The notes below the pieces were generated by a model that saw only the letters and a program-made list of their open reading frames with translations, searched no databases and was not told where the DNA came from. This document shows, one piece after another, positions 1-7,056 of a stretch of DNA of 9,267 nt (position 1 is its first letter; each line of letters starts with the position of its first letter). Source of the stretch: CAVZLD01 sp964522605 (GTDB taxonomy: Bacteria; Planctomycetota; Planctomycetia; Pirellulales; Pirellulaceae); NCBI GenBank assembly GCA_964522605.1, contig CAZFWV010000274.1, positions 1-9,267 on the forward strand. Reading direction: 5' to 3'. Made by a program: the position numbers and the translations under genes.

Positions 1-156
1 GATGGCCCGCAGGATCCGAACTGCGACGGCGATCCCGCTCAGGTCCAGGAGCAGGTGCGTGAGCAGACACGCGAACAGGAGCAGGATGGTGAGTCCGGCA
101 ACGGCTCGTCAACAGGCTCCAATTCTGGAGGTGGCAATGGGAACGGATCACGATAG
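1..156 (+). CDS. C-terminal end of an unidentified protein (5' end outside window)
   Basis: Reading frame 1 is open from the first base to a TAG at 154-156 and encodes 51 residues. The visible part starts DGPQDPNCDGDP, passes through a Gln/Glu/Arg-rich stretch (QVQEQVREQTREQEQ) and ends in a Gly/Ser/Asn-rich tail (GSNSGGGNGNGSR). This composition is typical of a disordered, hydrophilic C-terminus, so no domain or function can be read from it. The DPNCDGDP piece is rich in Asp and resembles loose calcium-binding loops, but it is too short to call. The gene is forward-strand and 612 bases upstream of the aldose epimerase start, so the two are unlikely to be one operon. No convincing terminator follows it. 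It could be a chance open frame at the window edge, but the repetitive, biased composition argues for a genuine protein tail. Confidence 0.55.
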   Translation, partial: DGPQDPNCDGDPAQVQEQVREQTREQEQDGESGNGSSTGSNSGGGNGNGSR

Positions 157-366
157 GTGTGCTTCCAGTAAGGGCCTTTGAACCGAAATGGGGGCGGGCG
201 CCGAGGTAACCTGCACGAGGTTCTGAAGAGAGCGCTGATTGTGAGGTGCCTGGCCCCCTTTTTCATCCTCAGTTGTTCTTCAGACGATGATCCGGAGGCG
301 TTCAATCACGGAAACGCATTTCAAGTTGACCAGCAAGCCGGCGATGGACATTCCCCGCCTGACCCC

Positions 367-505
367 TCACAGCGTCACGTCCCTCGCCGGCATCTGCGGG
401 AGCGAATCGACCGTGGACCGTTCGTAGATCAGGTGAAGATTCCGGATCCATTCCGTACCCCGCCTGACGATCTGCGACTTCCACGGTCGTTCGTTTTTTT
501 GCCAT
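367..505 (-). pseudogene. Possible small gene (45 codons) broken by a one-base insertion in an A7 run
   Basis: On the reverse strand an ATG (505-503) is followed by GCA and then A7 (500-494). In the ATG frame the product looks random. Removing one A gives a 45-residue reading frame starting MAKNERPWKSQIV, continuing through WIRNLHLIYERS, and ending in a TGA at 369-367. In this shifted frame about 32 of 38 codons after the run end in G or C, while second positions are near half. That is the usual signature of real coding in a GC-rich genome; the ATG frame lacks it. No alternative start codon exists in the shifted frame between an upstream TAG and this point, which is why a frameshift is suspected. 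The predicted peptide is basic and amphipathic. I do not recognise the family. It may be a decayed gene, a sequencing error in the homopolymer, or a slippage-dependent gene. No good ribosome-binding site precedes the ATG. Confidence 0.35.
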
Positions 506-758
506 TCGTCGGCGTGGGGTGCCCCTTTTCTCTAAACGGTCCGTGCCGTCCATGGTTTCATTTGTTCGCCCGTCTGGCCACAATAAGGCCGTGTTTTTGG
601 TCCGCGGCGAAGATTTACGTGATTTCGCGGCCGTCGATTGATAATGTACGGCGCACTTTGAATCTTCCCGAAGCCGCGGTCCGTGACAAAAAGGGGCATG
701 CGATGTCCAGCGTCGTCCGCGTTGCTGTATGTACTTGGTTGTGTCTATCCAGTTGTTT

Positions 759-763
759 GGAGG
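759..763 (+). promoter_or_regulatory. Shine-Dalgarno GGAGG favouring the GTG start at 769
   Basis: GGAGG lies five bases before GTG 769 (GGAGG, GTGAG, GTG). This is the best ribosome-binding match near the epimerase 5' end. A weaker AAGGGG (691-696) precedes the alternative in-frame ATG at 703. Codon third positions become strongly G/C-biased only after 769, which also favours the GTG. Confidence 0.6.
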
Positions 764-768
764 GTGAG

Positions 769-1716
769 GTGAACAAGCGAATCGATTCCTCGACAGGCTG
801 GTCGGTGTATTCGCTGCAGCAGGGATCCACAGAGGTCGAACTCGTGCCGGAAGCAGGCTGCAATGTGTTCTCGATCCAGGTCGATCGAGTGGAGTACCTG
901 CGAGTCCCGGAGCAAATCGAGAACCTGCCAGGTGTTGGCTACGGAACGCCGATCCTCTATCCGACACCGAACCGCGTGCGAAACGCGGTATTTCGCTTTC
1001 AAGACCAAGAGTTTCGCTTTCCACCGAACAACGGTGACAATTTCATTCACGGGCTGGTGCACAGTGTGCCCTGGCAGGTGACTGACACAGGCAGTTCCGC
1101 CGAGCGATCCTGGCTGCAAGCCGAGACGCACTTCACGTCGGATCACGCGACGTTTCCGCTGCCCCATCGACTGCGCGTCACGGTAGTTGTGATGGAGGGC
1201 CGTGTCCGCTGGGAATATGAAGTCGACAATCGTGCTGGTTCAGCGACAGTCCCGTTTGGTTTCGGCCTGCATCCGTATTTCCCGTATCAGGGAGCGCGCG
1301 CCGAGACGTATCTGCACGTTCCAGCAACGCATTGGATGGAATCCGAGGCCCTTCTGCCCACGGGGCGGTTGATCGAACTGGAAGGAACGCCGTATGACTT
1401 GCGGACGCCGACTTCACTGGCGGATCGGATGCTGGACGACGTGTTCTTCGGGATCACACCGGAGCATCCGGCTCGTGTCGAATTTCGCGACGTTGGTCGC
1501 CAGATTGTCTTTCAGGCCAGTCCGGAGTTCACACACATGGTGGTGTATACACCCGATCGACCATTCTTCTGCGTCGAAAATCAGACCTGTTCGACCGATG
1601 CGCATAATCTTGCCAATGCAGGGAAGAACGACGTCGCGCACCTGCTGACTTGCCCCGTGGGGGAAACGCGAACAGGGTGGGTCGAGTATCGTTTTGGTGC
1701 GGGGAAGACGCGCTAG
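769..1716 (+). CDS. Aldose 1-epimerase (mutarotase, GalM-like fold)
   Basis: A 315-residue protein of the aldose 1-epimerase family, which interconverts alpha and beta anomers of free hexoses such as galactose and glucose. Family active-site elements are visible in order: the first histidine in NFIHGLVHSVPW (His94), the second in FGFGLHPYFP (His168), and the catalytic glutamate in FFCVENQTCSTDAHN (Glu270). The early TPILYPTPNRVRN segment is the family's conserved sugar-site loop (usually PxxxxPxxNR). Length matches the usual 300-350 residues. The start is set at GTG 769 because of the GGAGG five bases upstream. The frame is also open from ATG 703, which would add MSSVVRVAVCTWLCLSSC, a short lipoprotein-like signal; this cannot be excluded. 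The gene stands alone, convergent with the efflux operon, with only 38 bases between the two stops. No galactose-pathway neighbour is present, so the exact sugar is unknown. Confidence 0.88.
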   Translation: MNKRIDSSTGWSVYSLQQGSTEVELVPEAGCNVFSIQVDRVEYLRVPEQIENLPGVGYGTPILYPTPNRVRNAVFRFQDQEFRFPPNNGDNFIHGLVHSVPWQVTDTGSSAERSWLQAETHFTSDHATFPLPHRLRVTVVVMEGRVRWEYEVDNRAGSATVPFGFGLHPYFPYQGARAETYLHVPATHWMESEALLPTGRLIELEGTPYDLRTPTSLADRMLDDVFFGITPEHPARVEFRDVGRQIVFQASPEFTHMVVYTPDRPFFCVENQTCSTDAHNLANAGKNDVAHLLTCPVGETRTGWVEYRFGAGKTR

Positions 1717-1733
1717 ACTGGAGACTGGAGACT
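1715..1733 (+). repeat. Heptamer tandem repeat (GGAGACT) starting at the epimerase stop codon
   Basis: Two full GGAGACT units (1720-1726 and 1727-1733) are preceded by a partial AGACT (1715-1719) whose first two bases are the last two of the TAG stop. The run ends in the hairpin at 1733-1747. The same type of 7-base unit makes up the larger tandem array after the S46 peptidase gene at 9213-9267. Confidence 0.75.
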
Positions 1734-1747
1734 CCAGCTTAGCTGGA
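1733..1747. terminator. Small hairpin between convergent genes, possible bidirectional terminator
   Basis: TCCAGC (1733-1738), loop TTA (1739-1741) and GCTGGA (1742-1747) form a perfect six-base-pair stem. It sits between the stops of the epimerase (1716) and czcA (1755, reverse), where a shared terminator would be expected. No T-tract follows on either strand, so it is not a classical intrinsic terminator. It may simply be part of the repeat that starts at 1715. Confidence 0.35.
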
Positions 1748-1754
1748 CGCAGCA

Positions 1755-4700
1755 CTATTCCATGTCGTCCATGTCGGGCGCGTCGGGGTGTGCCTGACCG
1801 AAACTGTCTGTGGAGTATTCGGTTGACCGACGGGGCGCGAACCAGGGGTAGATCGCCGGCACGACGAGTGCGGTGAGCAGCGTCGAGGTGATCAGTCCGC
1901 CAATGACGACCGTGGCCAGTGGACGCTGAATCTCGGCTCCGGCAGTCGTCGACAACGCCATTGGCAGGAAGCCCAGGCTGGCCACCAGCGCGGTCATCAG
2001 GACCGGTCGGAGTCGAACGAGCGCGGTTTCATAGGCTGCAATGCGGGGTGACATCCCATCGATCCGCAAATGCTCTGCGCCACTAACCCAAACGAGACCA
2101 TTGAGGACGGCGACGCCAAACAGCGCGACGAAGCCGACTCCGGCCGAAATACTGAACGGTAGATCCCGTAGTGCCAATGCAAAGACGCCGCCGGACGCAG
2201 CCAACGGAACGGCCAAGAAAATCAACAACGCCAGCCGAATCGACTTGAATGTCGTGTACAGCAGAATCCAGATCAGCAGCAGGACGATGGGTGTGATCAG
2301 TGACAATCGCAGGCTTGCGGATCGCAGGTTTTCAAAGTCGCCTCCCCACTGCAGCGAGAATCCGGGAGGCAGGTCGACTTCAGTTTGAACACGACGCTGC
2401 GCTTCTTGCACAAAGCTGGCCACATCACGATTCCGCACGTTGACCTGGACGAATGTCCTTCGCCGCCCAGCTTCGTGTTCAATGCCGGGAGGGGATTCCT
2501 CCAGGCGGATCTCTGAGAGATCGCCCAGTGTGATCGGTTGACGATCGACCTGCTTGACCGGGACGCGACGCAACAACTCCGCGTTTTCACGCCAGGTTTC
2601 TGGCAGGCGAACCATCAGGGGAAAACGGGCTCGTCCTTCGTAAATCTGCCCGACGGCGTGTCCACCGATGGAGGACACCGTATCCATCACATCGACGGCT
2701 TCGATCCCAAACCGTGCCAGTTGCTCTGGTTGCGCGGTAATCGTCAATGTGGGGATATTCGCCTGGTAATCGGCTTTCACATCGGCCGCGCCGGGAATCG
2801 TCCGCAGCACGCGTTCGATTTCCTTACCTTTCTGCCCGAGCAGGTCCATGTCGTCACCGTACAACAGAACGGCAACGTCGGCTTTGACACCAGCGACAAG
2901 TTCGTCCACGCGCATCTCGATCGGCTGAGTGAACCCAAAGGCGACTCCGGGTACTTGGCTGGTGAGTTGTTGCGACATTTCCTCAATCAAGTCATCACGG
3001 TCTTTGTCCTCCGGCCATTCCTCGCGATGGTGAAGCATGACCCAGACATCGGTCTGATGGACACCCATGACATCGTTTGCGATTTCGGGACGGCCCGTCT
3101 TGCAGAATACAGTCTTGACCTCGGGAAACTCCCGGAGGATCGATTCGATCTGCGTCGACATGGGGACAGCGCCTTCCAGAGAGGCGCTGGGCAGTCGCAC
3201 GGCCTCGACCAGCAGGTCCCCTTCGTCCAGTCGCGGCATAAACTCGGCTCCCAAGTTCCAGGCGACCGGAATACTGATCGCGACGACCGCCACGGTCAGA
3301 GCCACGGTGATGATCGGATGGCGGATCGATCGGGCGATGATTGGGTGGTAGACGCGCTTGATGAGCCGCACCAACCAGACTTCCTGTTCCTCCAGGCGGC
3401 GAGGCAAGATCAGTGTTGCCAGGACGGGCATCAGAGTTAACGACAAGACGAGTGATCCGGCGAGGGCAAACAAGACCGTCAGGGCCATCGGTCGAAACAG
3501 TTTGCCTTCCGTTCCCTGGAGTGCCAGGATTGGCAGATAAACCACGGCGATGATCAGTTCGCCGAACATCGTCGGCTTGCGCACTTCGATCGCCGCATCG
3601 CGCACGATCGACCAATGGGCTGCTCGGCCCCCTCGGTGCGCAATCTGCCGCATGCAGTTTTCGATCATGATCACGGAACTGTCGACGATCAAGCCAAAGT
3701 CAATCGCGCCCAGACTCATCAAACTCGCCGTAATTCCGGTCAATGCCATCAGATTGGTGGCGAAGAGCATCGACAGCGGAATCGCGAGGGCGACGATTAA
3801 GCCCGCTCGAAAATTGCCCAGCAGCAGAAACAGGACCAGAATCACCAGCAATCCGCCCTCGAGCAGGTTCTTCATGACGGTGTGGAGTGTCCGGCTGATC
3901 AGATCCGATCGGTCGTAGATGATCTCAATGTCCACACCGGTTGGCAGGGTAGCGCGAATCTGCTCCAGGCGTTCTTTCGCTGCTTCCACGACGAGGCGCG
4001 AGTTTTCGCCTCGGAGCATCATGACCATCCCCGTGACGATTTCTCCTCGGGCATCTCGTGTGACAACACCTTGTCGCGTCAGTGGAGCGATCCGCACTTG
4101 CCCGATGTCGCGGACCAGAACGGGAACTCCCGCGGCACCGCTGCGGATCACAACCTGTTCGATGTCATCCGTGGATCGCAGCAGCGCCTCACCTCGGATA
4201 AACCGCTGTTCGCCGTAATGGACGATATAGCCACCGCCGGCATTTGTATTCGTGCGACGGAGCGCATCGATGACATCCGTTACCGACAGTCCGAAGTCAG
4301 CCAGGCAGTCGGGATTCACCTGCACTTCAAACGTCTTGTAGAATCCGCCGTGCGAGTTGACTTCCGTCACGCCCGGTGTTTCACGCAAACGGGGTGCGAT
4401 CTCCCAGTCGAGAATTCTGCGCAGTTCCATCGGCGAATGCGTACTGCTGCGAACTTCGAACTGAAGAATCTCGCCCAGGGCTGTCGACAACGCGCCGATT
4501 TCCGGATTTCCGTATTCGCCTACGGCGCTCTTGGCCGCTGCCAGTCGCTCTTGAACCAGATACCGGGCGTGGTAGATATCCGTTCCCTCATGAAAAACGA
4601 TCGTCACGACGGACAGGCCCAGCTTCGAGATGCTGCGCATCTCTTCGATATCCGGCAAGCCACCCATGGTGGTTTCCACCGGATACGTGATGTAGCGCTC

Positions 4701-4883
4701 GACCTCCAGCGGCGAGAGGGAACCGGCTTCCGTAATCACCTGCACCTGGACGTTTGTCATGTCCGGCACGGCGTCGATCGGAATCGTCGCGGCCGAGTAG
4801 ATGCCGGCAACGGCGATGAGCAGCACGAGGATGATGACCAGCAGCTGATTGTTCAGACAGAAATGGATCAGTCGGGACAACAT
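1755..4883 (-). CDS. czcA: Heavy-metal efflux RND transporter, inner-membrane pump subunit (CzcA-like)
   Basis: A 1042-residue proton-driven RND pump of the heavy-metal efflux (HME) class, expected to move metal cations out through a tripartite complex. The architecture is complete: TM1 at about 12-32, a large periplasmic loop, TM2-TM6 at about 338-490, TM7 at about 523-543, a second periplasmic loop, and five closing TMs at about 860-1012. The TM4 motif is AIDFGLIVDSSVIMIENC, with Asp395, Asp401 and Glu408 placed like the proton-relay residues Asp402, Asp408 and Glu415 of Cupriavidus CzcA. The copper/silver pump CusA lacks the DFG aspartate, so divalent cations (Co, Zn, Cd or Ni) are more likely than copper. 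GFTQPIEMRVDELVAG and AGAEIQRPLATVVIGG also read as CzcA-type. The usual DGA after DFGxxx is DSS here. The C-terminus is acidic (HPDAPDMDDME). Start ATG 4883 lies 13 bases after the czcB stop with no clear ribosome site, suggesting translational coupling. Confidence 0.93.
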   Translation of the reverse strand: MLSRLIHFCLNNQLLVIILVLLIAVAGIYSAATIPIDAVPDMTNVQVQVITEAGSLSPLEVERYITYPVETTMGGLPDIEEMRSISKLGLSVVTIVFHEGTDIYHARYLVQERLAAAKSAVGEYGNPEIGALSTALGEILQFEVRSSTHSPMELRRILDWEIAPRLRETPGVTEVNSHGGFYKTFEVQVNPDCLADFGLSVTDVIDALRRTNTNAGGGYIVHYGEQRFIRGEALLRSTDDIEQVVIRSGAAGVPVLVRDIGQVRIAPLTRQGVVTRDARGEIVTGMVMMLRGENSRLVVEAAKERLEQIRATLPTGVDIEIIYDRSDLISRTLHTVMKNLLEGGLLVILVLFLLLGNFRAGLIVALAIPLSMLFATNLMALTGITASLMSLGAIDFGLIVDSSVIMIENCMRQIAHRGGRAAHWSIVRDAAIEVRKPTMFGELIIAVVYLPILALQGTEGKLFRPMALTVLFALAGSLVLSLTLMPVLATLILPRRLEEQEVWLVRLIKRVYHPIIARSIRHPIITVALTVAVVAISIPVAWNLGAEFMPRLDEGDLLVEAVRLPSASLEGAVPMSTQIESILREFPEVKTVFCKTGRPEIANDVMGVHQTDVWVMLHHREEWPEDKDRDDLIEEMSQQLTSQVPGVAFGFTQPIEMRVDELVAGVKADVAVLLYGDDMDLLGQKGKEIERVLRTIPGAADVKADYQANIPTLTITAQPEQLARFGIEAVDVMDTVSSIGGHAVGQIYEGRARFPLMVRLPETWRENAELLRRVPVKQVDRQPITLGDLSEIRLEESPPGIEHEAGRRRTFVQVNVRNRDVASFVQEAQRRVQTEVDLPPGFSLQWGGDFENLRSASLRLSLITPIVLLLIWILLYTTFKSIRLALLIFLAVPLAASGGVFALALRDLPFSISAGVGFVALFGVAVLNGLVWVSGAEHLRIDGMSPRIAAYETALVRLRPVLMTALVASLGFLPMALSTTAGAEIQRPLATVVIGGLITSTLLTALVVPAIYPWFAPRRSTEYSTDSFGQAHPDAPDMDDME

Positions 4884-4896
4884 GGTGGCTCAGAAT

Positions 4897-6399
4897 CTAC
4901 TCGGCCTCGTGTTCCAGCAAAAGTTCCGACTTCAACGCAAAAGCACCTTGCGTGACGACTCGATCACCCTCCTGCAGGCCTTGCGTGACTTCGATCCACG
5001 TCGGAGTCTCAATTCCCCGCGAGATTTCCGTCCAACGGAAGGTGCGGGGTGCTTCTTCAACGAAGACATAATCGCGACCTTCCTGGTGTTGAACGGCGGA
5101 AACCGGCACCGACAGAGCTTTCCGTGGTGCGGCCACCGGTACCGCGACCCAGACGAACATTCCGGGATGATAGAGCAGCTCGGAGTTGTCCAGTTCCGCG
5201 ACCAGCGGAAGGGCGAGTGTTGTCGGTGAGACGGTGGAACCAATGAAGCGGACCTGCGCGGGAAGGTGGCGATCGGGAGATGCCGGGATCGTCACCGTCA
5301 GAGTTTCGCCGGCGGCGACCTTCAGCGAATTCCAGTCCCGTTGGTGGATCTGCGCGGCGACCCAAAGACGTCGCGTGTCGGCCAGTACGGCGATCGACTC
5401 CCCTTCGCTGAAGCGGGCCGCCTCCACCATCGAAAGCTCTTCCACTCGACCCGAAAAAGGCGAAGTCAGCAAAAAATCGCTGCCGCTGCTCGCGGCTGTA
5501 TCTTGTCCGTGGGGTCCGAGCATCACGGATAATCGCTCGCGACTGACGGCCAGTGCCCGTTCCGCAACATCCATCGCCGCCGCTGAAACCTCTCGCTGAT
5601 GGCGACCCTCAAATTCCGATTGCTCGCAAACCGCATCAAAGGCGGCCGTCGCGATCTCGCGCTGGCTGGCCCGCTCCTCCAGTGTCCGACCACTCACCAC
5701 GCCTTGTTCACCGAGCGAGCGAGTGCGATCCGCGACGCGCGTCGCGAGCAGGTACTGAGAATAGGCGGAGATCAGATGGTCGCGATGTTCTCCGAGTAAC
5801 TTGCTCTCAAACTGCGATTCGATCTGGGCCATCGTCGGATCCTGCTTGAGGAAACTCAAGAGCTCAGTCAGATTCGCGTAGGTGCGTTCCGCCCATTCGT
5901 ACTGCAACTGCGCGATGCGCAGATCCGCCTCACACTTCTTGATCTGGTTGCGCGCCAAACCGATCTGTTCGCTCGTCAACTGAGCCAGTTGCTCACCACG
6001 TTCGACCCATTGTCCCGTGCGGACGTTCACTGCCGTGACGACACATTCCACGGGAGCCCGCAATTCGAGATGACGCGTCGAATCGTACTGCAGCGTGCCC
6101 GGAACGGTGCTGGTCGCCTGCAACTCCTGTTGAATCGCCGGGGCAATCTCGATTGCTGCAGCGTCCATCTTCTCCGGGGTCAATGTGACACGCTGCCGTG
6201 TATCGGTTGGGCTTGCGTCAGCCGACGAATGGGTTACCTCGGACTCAGAATGCCCCGGCAGAATCCAGTGACTTGCCAGAAAGACGACGGCTGCGCCAAT
6301 CAAGACGACGACGACTGGCGCGACCCGCTTGACGGCGATCGGCAACGGTGCTTCCGGCGAGGTTCGATAAAGCGTTTTGGAATTCGGAGTTTTCGACAT
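4897..6399 (-). CDS. czcB: Periplasmic adaptor / membrane-fusion protein of an RND metal efflux pump (CzcB-like)
   Basis: A 500-residue adaptor that should link the CzcA-like pump to an outer-membrane channel. An N-terminal membrane anchor at about 24-46 (VAPVVVVLIGAAVVFLASHW) follows a short cytoplasmic tail. Then come the first lipoyl half (about 112-145, LELRAPVECVVTAVNVRTGQ), a long alpha-helical hairpin (about 145-295), the second lipoyl half (about 308-340, LLTSPFSGRVEELSMVEAA), a beta-barrel (about 345-425) and a membrane-proximal domain ending LKSELLLEHEAE. The segment after the anchor has only scattered His and no Met cluster like the CusB copper site, which fits a CzcB-type divalent-metal system. 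ATG 6399 is chosen over upstream in-frame TTG/GTG codons (6474, 6471) because the anchor then sits near the N-terminus as usual; a weak GGTGG lies six bases before it. It is the first gene of a two-gene operon with czcA. No outer-membrane factor accompanies it. Confidence 0.9.
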   Translation of the reverse strand: MSKTPNSKTLYRTSPEAPLPIAVKRVAPVVVVLIGAAVVFLASHWILPGHSESEVTHSSADASPTDTRQRVTLTPEKMDAAAIEIAPAIQQELQATSTVPGTLQYDSTRHLELRAPVECVVTAVNVRTGQWVERGEQLAQLTSEQIGLARNQIKKCEADLRIAQLQYEWAERTYANLTELLSFLKQDPTMAQIESQFESKLLGEHRDHLISAYSQYLLATRVADRTRSLGEQGVVSGRTLEERASQREIATAAFDAVCEQSEFEGRHQREVSAAAMDVAERALAVSRERLSVMLGPHGQDTAASSGSDFLLTSPFSGRVEELSMVEAARFSEGESIAVLADTRRLWVAAQIHQRDWNSLKVAAGETLTVTIPASPDRHLPAQVRFIGSTVSPTTLALPLVAELDNSELLYHPGMFVWVAVPVAAPRKALSVPVSAVQHQEGRDYVFVEEAPRTFRWTEISRGIETPTWIEVTQGLQEGDRVVTQGAFALKSELLLEHEAE

Positions 6400-6510
6400 G
6401 CATGACCACCGGCCTCTCAAAAGCTGCGGAGTGGCGGGACTGCCGCAACCGATCCGCAGTGGCGACAACACCAATGCGATTGCCCCGCGGCCAGGAGGAA
6501 CAAGAGGCTG

Positions 6511-6532
6511 CTAAATATTGATTATTGTTCAG
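6511..6532. promoter_or_regulatory. AT-rich imperfect dyad upstream of czcB, possible operator
   Basis: This is the most AT-rich patch of the intergenic region, about 110 bases upstream of the czcB start. Its ends, CTAAATA (6511-6517) and TGTTCAG (6526-6532), are imperfectly inverted (five of seven positions pair). The TGTTCAG half loosely resembles the TGAACA-type half-sites used by ArsR/SmtB metal sensors. No regulator gene is in the window, so the assignment is speculative; it may instead mark the czc promoter. Confidence 0.25.
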
Positions 6533-6616
6533 AGGCGAGTTGGCGTGGGAGTCTCGAGGACCTGTTTGTCGGATGTCGTCGAAATCAATACGCGAGAGCA
6601 ACGGTCAAGGGACCTA

Positions 6617-6634
6617 GGCTTTGTCTCAAATGCC
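6617..6634 (+). repeat. Palindrome copy 1 (TTTG-TCT-CAAA core)
   Basis: GGC (6617-6619) and TTTG (6620-6623), loop TCT, then CAAA (6627-6630), an unpaired T and GCC (6632-6634). The arms differ from copy 2 but still pair, and the three-base loop is identical, so the hairpin shape rather than the letters is kept. Confidence 0.55.
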
Positions 6635-6643
6635 ACGGTCAAC

Positions 6644-6672
6644 GTCGGCCGACTTGTCTCAAGTCAGCCGAC
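6644..6672 (+). repeat. Palindrome copy 2 (GACTTG-TCT-CAAGTC with GTCGGC/GCCGAC arms)
   Basis: GTCGGC (6644-6649), C, GACTTG (6651-6656), loop TCT, CAAGTC (6660-6665), A, GCCGAC (6667-6672). Twelve pairs with one C/A mismatch make this the strongest hairpin in the window. No T-tract follows, so it is not a typical intrinsic terminator. Confidence 0.75.
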
Positions 6673-6807
6673 AGCTAAGAGGCAGAGCCGAATACTTCCT
6701 CCGAGTATAATTCCTGGCTTGGGGATGGACCAGTCGCGACGAGGGTTTCTGTTTGAACCTATGGCGGGGTGAATGCCGACTTTTTTGCTTCGAGAGTACG
6801 TTTCCAT

Positions 6808-6820
6808 CGGGGCCACCCCG
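6808..6820. repeat. Short GC hairpin next to palindrome copy 3
   Basis: CGGGG (6808-6812), loop CCA, CCCCG (6816-6820): a perfect five-pair stem ending five bases before copy 3. The two hairpins in a row may form one structured unit. Confidence 0.4.
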
Positions 6821-6825
6821 TAGGA

Positions 6826-6842
6826 CGACTTGTCCCAAGTCG
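6826..6842 (+). repeat. Palindrome copy 3 (CGACTTG-TCC-CAAGTCG)
   Basis: CGACTTG (6826-6832), loop TCC, CAAGTCG (6836-6842): seven perfect pairs. It shares the GACTTG/CAAGTC arms of copy 2 and differs in one loop base. Confidence 0.7.
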
Positions 6843-6896
6843 GCACGCCGATCGAATGCATGGATGGGCAGCACGTCGGCCGATGGAGTTCATGGC

Positions 6897-6918
6897 GCCG
6901 ACTTGAGACGATTCGGCC
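6897..6918 (-). repeat. Palindrome copy 4, inverted relative to copies 1-3
   Basis: The reverse complement of 6897-6918 matches 6647-6668 of copy 2 at 19 of 22 positions, including an identical TCTCAAGTC. Its inner stem is partly degraded, leaving GCCGA/TCGGC arms. An inverted partner within 300 bases resembles the paired arrangement of REP-type elements. Confidence 0.6.
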
Positions 6919-7056
6919 TACGGAGAGCTGCACCGTTTGTTCTGCGAATTGACGGTTTGGACTGCAGCCGAACGGGGAGGATCCGAGCGGCATCCGTAGG
7001 GGCGTTCCGCTGCGGGAATACCGTGGACGGATTCGATCTGATACGATCTGGGGCAC

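Larger units (their letters stand above)
157..768. other. Intergenic region between the partial gene and the aldose epimerase
   Basis: About 610 bases with no intact gene. The epimerase frame stays open leftwards to a TTG at 178, but the translation of 178-702 is Pro/Arg-rich, has no family similarity and lies outside the mutarotase fold, so I treat it as non-coding. The reverse strand at 367-505 carries a candidate broken small gene, listed separately. A T7 run at 494-500 is the site of that gene's presumed frameshift. I see no convincing -35/-10 pair, terminator hairpin or RNA gene here. Confidence 0.6.

Noticed and set aside
178..702. N-terminal extension of the epimerase frame to a TTG at 178 (512-residue version).
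   Set aside because: The extra 175 residues are Pro/Arg-rich with no domain features, the family is about 300-350 residues long, and good internal starts with ribosome-binding sites exist at 703 and 769.
302..1024. 240-codon reverse-strand open frame overlapping the epimerase start.
   Set aside because: Most of it is antisense to the epimerase coding region, its translation is low-quality, and in 367-505 another frame has far better codon structure.
2538..3440. 300-codon forward open frame inside czcA, and a similar 357-codon one at 3882-4955.
   Set aside because: Both are antisense to a clearly conserved pump gene; GC-rich codon use commonly opens such frames. Their translations are His/Asp/Arg-rich without recognisable motifs.
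6644..6672. Strong hairpin read as an intrinsic terminator.
   Set aside because: No T-tract follows on either strand, and no gene ends nearby; related copies in the same gap fit a repeat family better.
6706..6711. Perfect TATAAT on the forward strand.
   Set aside because: There is no -35 element at suitable spacing, and it lies about 440 bases before the nearest forward gene; a small RNA promoter is possible but unsupported.
6949..6954. TTGACG as a -35 box for the S46 gene.
   Set aside because: No -10-like sequence follows at 16-18 bases; the downstream DNA is GC-rich.
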